Assembly (NCBI GenBank): GCA_034414595.1
Contig: DAOULY010000002.1
Location: 1-64,000 of the forward strand
Reading direction: 5' to 3'
Source of the DNA: DAOULY01 sp034414595
GTDB lineage: Bacteria; Chloroflexota; Dehalococcoidia; SZUA-161; JAUWZY01
DNA: 64,000 bases
Position numbers and translations under genes: made by a program. The notes under the pieces are model-generated. The model saw only the letters and a list, made by a program, of their open reading frames with translations, did not search any database and was not told where the DNA came from. Positions 60,990 through 64,000 of the stretch are shown here, piece by piece. The first letter of the stretch is position 1; each line of letters begins with the position of its first letter.

Positions 60990-61760
60990 CTATACCGGTC
61001 TTAGTGTACCGGCAAAAACCTGCCAGGCGAGTGCTGATTTGGCGACCAGACTGAGAAGTATGTACATGCGCTCGCCAAAGAGATAGTCACGCCATGGACC
61101 CACTTTTCGGTACTGCAGCACCATGTTGACAGCGAACACATTGAAGAATAGAAAGATCGATATGAATATCCCATATACAAACCCGGGTGGGCCTCCTCCT
61201 CCATTACCGGACCCGATGAGATACAAAAAGATAACTACCCAGGGGACTATCCCCGCGAATGTGCCAAACCAAAACGAAGTCCAGTTTGTCTTTTCCGTGG
61301 TCTGGTTGTGTAGCTCCATCATGAGGCCGAACAGGATCATCGTTGCGTTTAGGGCAAAAATGAGGATCAAGCTGGCAACGTCATAGATGCCTACCAGCAT
61401 TGCTATGACGACAATCATGACCGATGCGCTGGCAGAGTATTCCATCCAGCGTGCGTAGTTGATTCCTCTCAGCAGATTCCGAGTATACCATTCGTGGATG
61501 CGTGGCGAGGCAATCAGGGCATGAGCCAGTGCAGAGAGAAATAGGAAGGTTGCCACCAAGGGAGCAAGGCGAAGGTTGAACAGCACATCGGGAGCTGCAA
61601 CAAGCTTGCCTGCAGAAGGATCGAATTCCAGGAAGGCAGCCGTGACAGGCAAACTGAAATCGGAGCTCAGCAAGAGCATTAATACACCTTGCAGAAGGTG
61701 GACGATCCCCATGATGGCGTTGAATCGCCTCAGGGTGAAAAGGTTAGTCGTGGAATGCAT
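60990..61760 (-). CDS. Heliorhodopsin
   Basis: A 256-residue seven-helix protein. With M1 at 61760 the retinal-binding Lys falls at 241 (LSLVAKSALAWQVFAGTL), the counter-ion Glu at 107 (RWMEYSASASVM), with His80 and Ser237; these positions equal those of the reference heliorhodopsin 48C12, and His21 stands for its His23. FNAIMGIVHLLQG marks helix A. Heliorhodopsins sense light with retinal and are inverted in the membrane (N-terminus inside); their physiological role is still unsettled. GAGAAGGGG lies before the ATG. No retinal synthesis gene is in the window. It is transcribed toward the S21/RRM/helicase cluster, with about 230 bases between its stop and that cluster's own promoter region. 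Confidence 0.93.
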   Translation of the reverse strand: MHSTTNLFTLRRFNAIMGIVHLLQGVLMLLLSSDFSLPVTAAFLEFDPSAGKLVAAPDVLFNLRLAPLVATFLFLSALAHALIASPRIHEWYTRNLLRGINYARWMEYSASASVMIVVIAMLVGIYDVASLILIFALNATMILFGLMMELHNQTTEKTNWTSFWFGTFAGIVPWVVIFLYLIGSGNGGGGPPGFVYGIFISIFLFFNVFAVNMVLQYRKVGPWRDYLFGERMYILLSLVAKSALAWQVFAGTLRPV

Positions 61761-61763
61761 CAC

Positions 61764-62220
61764 ACAGGCCCCTTCTCAAAAAAGCTATGTGCTGGCTCTC
61801 AGCAGCCAGGCTCGCCAGGATGACCGCAACAGCCCTGCCCTTCCCTATTTTGATGATGCCATTGCGGAAAATTTAGGTAAAGCTTCCTGTGGAGAGGCAT
61901 CGGCGCTGACATGTTGATGAAGAGCGATCTTAGGCTCGGCATTTGCCTTTATTATTATATCATCCCATATGCCAAGCGCATTCACTATTAGCCTCGAGAT
62001 TAGCAACCATAGGTAGCATAGCGCGTTGCTATCCCGTGCCAAATCTGGTACCGATGTTCCTCCGATCTTTTCAAGCATAATGCCCATTCACGTATAAGTG
62101 TCAACCTACCTGTAGTTCACATTTCCCCCACAATTCATTACCAATTGCCGGCGATCCAAGGCTGGATTTCACATTTGAGCTCGCAATAGGGTAACTGTCA
62201 TCAGTAATCGCTCGCGGCAG
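61764..62220. other. Gene-free stretch upstream of heliorhodopsin
   Basis: No convincing gene on either strand. Open frames of 60-80 codons are present but lack ribosome sites and protein-like composition. A possible extended -10 site for heliorhodopsin lies at 61954-61962. Confidence 0.5.
61954..61962 (-). promoter_or_regulatory. Possible extended -10 promoter for heliorhodopsin
   Basis: TGATATAAT on the minus strand (TG-N-TATAAT). There is no good -35. It would give a leader of about 190 bases. Confidence 0.35.
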
Positions 62221-62318
62221 TGATGGGAATACTGAGTAGCTGGAGCCGCTGTAGCAAAATATATGCCCGTGCGGAATTTAATCGTGGCTCTGGAGAGGGG
62301 GGTGGTTCCGGTGGGGAG
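62221..62318 (+). repeat. Interspersed repeat family 1, copy 4
   Basis: TGATGGGAATACTGAGTAGC, then GCAAAATATATGCCCGTGCG, then CTCTGGAGAGGGGGGTGGTT and CCGGTGGGGAGA. It runs directly into the nucleoside-hydrolase fragment, so repeat and fragment share about ten bases. Confidence 0.6.
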
Positions 62319-62399
62319 AATCAAGCCATTGACGTCTGCTTGGACGTAGATGTGCCCCGGTTCAAGGACTTCCTGCTCAGCACCATCGCGAGGCAGTAG
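62310..62399 (+). pseudogene. Fragment of a nucleoside hydrolase gene (C-terminal 29 codons)
   Basis: The frame GGENQAIDVCLDVDVPRFKD followed by FLLSTIARQ and a stop matches the end of the intact nucleoside hydrolase at 39551 (GGEGQAIDVCVDVDVPRFKD, FLLSAITKK). Most bases agree and differences are largely at third codon positions, so it was once a working gene. Upstream homology fades through a one-base deletion into the repeat. Confidence 0.75.
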
Positions 62400-62568
62400 G
62401 GCCGCGTAGGTTCTTCGGGTAACATAGCAAACCCGTGTCATTCTTGAGCCCCGATGTATCGGGGCGAAGAATCTCACCCGGTATGGAGCATCCCAAGGAT
62501 GCACGTCCCTTTGACATGGAGGTGCGGGGGCGTTAGCCCCCGAAGTACCTCTTGGGCGGGTGGGCGGG

Positions 62569-62605
62569 CAAGAAGTAGGATGGGTGCAGCACAGCGAAAC
62601 CCACC
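62569..62605 (-). repeat. Interspersed palindromic repeat family 2, copy 3 (diverged)
   Basis: Inverted relative to 37908 and 39522: CAAGAAGTAGGATGGGTGCA then GCACAGCGAAACCCACCA. A further trace (GCACCCACCCTAC) is at 63848-63860 after arsM. A GGGGGC/GCCCCC hairpin stands close by at 62526-62541. Confidence 0.6.
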
Positions 62606-62628
62606 AAACAAGACTTCCTGCTTACCGC

Positions 62629-62657
62629 TTGACAAACTCGACTTATTGCTGTATACT
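62629..62657 (+). promoter_or_regulatory. Strong promoter of the AbrB-like/arsM operon
   Basis: Perfect TTGACA (62629-62634), 17-base spacer, TATACT (62652-62657), predicting a leader of about 45 bases to ATG 62710. The -10 is covered by the palindrome at 62649. Confidence 0.8.
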
Positions 62658-62678
62658 CAGTGTATACTGATTATACAG
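62649..62678 (+). promoter_or_regulatory. 30-bp palindromic operator overlapping the -10
   Basis: The 30 bases from CTGTATA to TATACAG are self-complementary at 26 positions, with GTATAC repeated inside. Its location over the -10 and start site is that of a repressor site. The obvious candidate ligand is the adjacent AbrB-like protein or an ArsR-type repressor encoded elsewhere; no arsR is seen here. Confidence 0.7.
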
Positions 62679-62709
62679 ACTTTTCTGACAATTTTACGAG
62701 GTGATGATA

Positions 62710-62979
62710 ATGGACTCAAAGTCAAGAGATGACTGCTGTTCTACAGCAGCAGAGATGACCTGTTGCAAAGTCGAGGCAGTGGTCAGCGTGGATGATAGAG
62801 GTCAGATGGTACTGCCTAAGGAACTGAGGGAGAAGGCGAATATCCGCGCCGGTGATAAGCTGGCCGTCACCACCTGGGAAAAGGGTGGCAGGGTATGCTG
62901 CATCTCTCTGATCAAGGTTGAAGAGCTTGCCGATATGGTAAGGGCCATGCTCGGGCCGGTGATGAAAGAGACACTGTAG
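62710..62979 (+). CDS. Cys-rich AbrB/SpoVT-family protein (HgcAB-associated type)
   Basis: An 89-residue protein. The AbrB swapped-hairpin domain is VVSVDDRGQMVLPKELREKA NIRAGDKL (split here), a DNA-binding fold. Unusually it has paired Cys at both ends: DDCCSTAAEMTCCKVE at the start and GRVCCISL later, which could bind As(III), Hg(II) or a Fe-S cluster. Similar proteins are known next to mercury-methylation or arsenic-methylation genes. It is first in an operon with arsM, 26 bases upstream of it, and may be a thiol-based metalloregulator of the palindrome at 62649; this is inference. GAGG lies 8 bases before ATG 62710. Confidence 0.75.
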   Translation: MDSKSRDDCCSTAAEMTCCKVEAVVSVDDRGQMVLPKELREKANIRAGDKLAVTTWEKGGRVCCISLIKVEELADMVRAMLGPVMKETL

Positions 62980-63005
62980 GAGCAAAAACAAAGGAGGTTT
63001 TTCAG

Positions 63006-63833
63006 ATGAAAGACGAAGAAATCAGGAAGGCTGTGAGGGAAGGCTATGGCAAGATGGCCTTACGAGACAACTCTTGTTGTGGTCCGGCTAACGCCTGCGG
63101 ATGTGGCAGTTCACAGGAGACTGTGAGCAAGGCAATCGGCTACTCGGACGAGGAGCTTGGTGCGATTCCCGATGATGCCAACCTGGGGCTCGGCTGTGGC
63201 AATCCCACCGCCCTGGCCTCTCTGAGAGAAGGTGAGGTGGTGCTGGACCTCGGGTCTGGTGCCGGAATCGATTGTTTCCTGGCCGCCAACAAAGTCGGCG
63301 ATAGCGGAAGGGTCATTGGCGTTGACATGACAGCGGAGATGATTGAGCGGGCGCGAGAAAACGCCAGGAAGGGTGACTACCGTAATGTGGAGTTCAGGCT
63401 GGGAGAGATTGAAAACCTACCGGTCGCCGACAACTCCGTTGACGTGGTGATATCCAATTGCGTTATCAATCTGTCACCCGATAAGGGCCGGGTCTTCAAA
63501 GAAGCCTACCGGGCACTGAAACCTGGGGGCAGGATAATGATCTCAGACATAGTCCTGCTGAGGGAACTCCCGGCCCTGATAAAGGACTCCGTTGCGGCGT
63601 ATATTGGTTGCATTTCTGGCGCAATAATGCGGGACGAATACCTGGCGGCCATAAGTGCAGCAGGATTCCAAGAGGTGACGGTAGTTGATGAGACGCATTT
63701 CCCTATCGAATTTATGGCTAATGATCCGACTGCACAGGCGATCATTAAAGACCTGAGAATAGCACCTGAAAAAGTGGAGGGGCTTGCAAATTCGGTCATA
63801 AGCATGAAAGTCCGCGCGGTCAAGCCAGGTTAG
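63006..63833 (+). CDS. arsM: Arsenite S-adenosylmethionine methyltransferase
   Basis: A 275-residue protein with the ArsM pattern. LGLGCGNPTALASLREGEVV then LDLGSGAGIDCFLA is the SAM site (about 58-90); SNCVINLSPDKGRVFKEAYR and YIGCISGAI carry two of the As(III)-binding Cys, and the N-terminal NSCCGPANACGCGSS supplies more. The enzyme converts As(III) to methylated arsenicals. AAAGGAGGT stands 7 bases before ATG 63006. It is co-transcribed with the Cys-rich AbrB-like gene. Confidence 0.92.
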   Translation: MKDEEIRKAVREGYGKMALRDNSCCGPANACGCGSSQETVSKAIGYSDEELGAIPDDANLGLGCGNPTALASLREGEVVLDLGSGAGIDCFLAANKVGDSGRVIGVDMTAEMIERARENARKGDYRNVEFRLGEIENLPVADNSVDVVISNCVINLSPDKGRVFKEAYRALKPGGRIMISDIVLLRELPALIKDSVAAYIGCISGAIMRDEYLAAISAAGFQEVTVVDETHFPIEFMANDPTAQAIIKDLRIAPEKVEGLANSVISMKVRAVKPG

Positions 63834-63865
63834 AGAGCTGGGACAGACGCACCCACCCTACAGGA

Positions 63866-64000
63866 CTAAACTTGCTTTTTACTGATAGGAATTCTGATTT
63901 CAGTGAGCAGTTCTTCAGGCAGCATTTCTGCCGGGTCGTTAAAGTATAATTCCTCAGGGGGACCATTAATCTCGTAACCATTCTCCGCGACCCAGGCCAT
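63866..64000 (-). CDS. Partial GyrI-like effector-binding domain protein (C-terminal end)
   Basis: Only the last 44 codons are inside the window: MAWVAENGYEINGPPEELYF, then NDPAEMLPEELLTEIRIPI and a stop at 63866. This is the typical end of the GyrI-like small-molecule-binding domain, found alone or behind MerR/AraC DNA-binding domains. The gene continues beyond 64000, so its full architecture cannot be judged. Confidence 0.75.
   Translation of the reverse strand: MAWVAENGYEINGPPEELYFNDPAEMLPEELLTEIRIPISKKQV

Noticed and set aside
61845..62087. 80-codon minus-strand frame upstream of heliorhodopsin
   Set aside because: No ribosome site, no recognisable composition and it would cover the likely promoter region.
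62454..62732. 92-codon plus-strand frame before the AbrB-like gene
   Set aside because: It runs through a repeat copy, the promoter and the operator; translation is not protein-like.

Overview
The window reads as one chromosome segment of an anaerobic, monoderm-type bacterium. Several features point to the phylum Chloroflexota, most likely class Dehalococcoidia: a cluster of UbiD-type carboxylase genes, ferredoxin-dependent 2-oxoacid oxidoreductase, rubrerythrin-like proteins, UPF0261 (Tm-1-like) proteins, a SipW-type signal peptide, a heliorhodopsin, and an AbrB-like gene next to arsM. This taxonomic call is inference. No rRNA, tRNA, CRISPR array, transposase or prophage gene was seen.

Region 1 (1-10532) is an aromatic carboxylation locus resembling the phenylphosphate synthase/phenylphosphate carboxylase system of anaerobic phenol degraders. 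It holds two PpsA-like and two PpsB-like genes (split PEP-synthase halves), two UbiD-like carboxylase subunits, two HAD-type delta-like subunits and a small gamma-like subunit. A vestigial PpsA tail lies at 3099-3187. No PpsC-like (CBS) gene is seen. A third UbiD paralogue stands alone at 52603.

Region 2 (10944-16354) pairs a Tm-1-like protein with a very large 2-hydroxyacyl-CoA dehydratase-type activator that has two ASKHA domains. Region 3 (16365-24018, minus strand) is a five-gene signalling/surface operon: HTH protein, coiled-coil protein, membrane-anchored protein with 13 Fn3-like domains, Ser/Thr kinase, FHA protein. Region 4 (24414-31377) carries Hsp20, a sulfite-oxidase-like molybdoenzyme, a second Tm-1-like protein, and a molybdenum hydroxylase maturation operon (YqeB, XdhC, MocA homologues) that ends in a TrmO-FmdE fusion.

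Region 5 (31500-45551) is a mosaic: an AT-richer pair of unknown genes, Maf, a flavoprotein, a radical SAM protein, a methyltransferase, a LamG surface protein, nucleoside hydrolase, zinc transporters (ZIP and CDF), a ferritin-like protein and a stand-alone LigD-type phosphoesterase. It is dotted with interspersed repeats and decayed gene fragments. Region 6 (45632-58096) has a Lon-like protease, a two-subunit 2-oxoacid:ferredoxin oxidoreductase, superoxide dismutase, a tandem ferritin-like protein, the third UbiD, a cation/proton antiporter and a phytoene-desaturase-like oxidoreductase.

Region 7 (58466-61760, minus strand) is a cold-shock-like RNA cluster (ribosomal protein S21, two RRM proteins, DEAD-box helicase) just downstream of a heliorhodopsin whose key residues are all present. 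Its promoter has a long leader containing a 12-bp-stem hairpin and a remnant zinc-ribbon gene with an ACG in place of its start. Region 8 (62221-64000) has a nucleoside-hydrolase fragment, then an AbrB-like/arsM operon with a strong promoter overlapped by a 30-bp near-perfect palindrome, and a partial GyrI-like gene at the edge.
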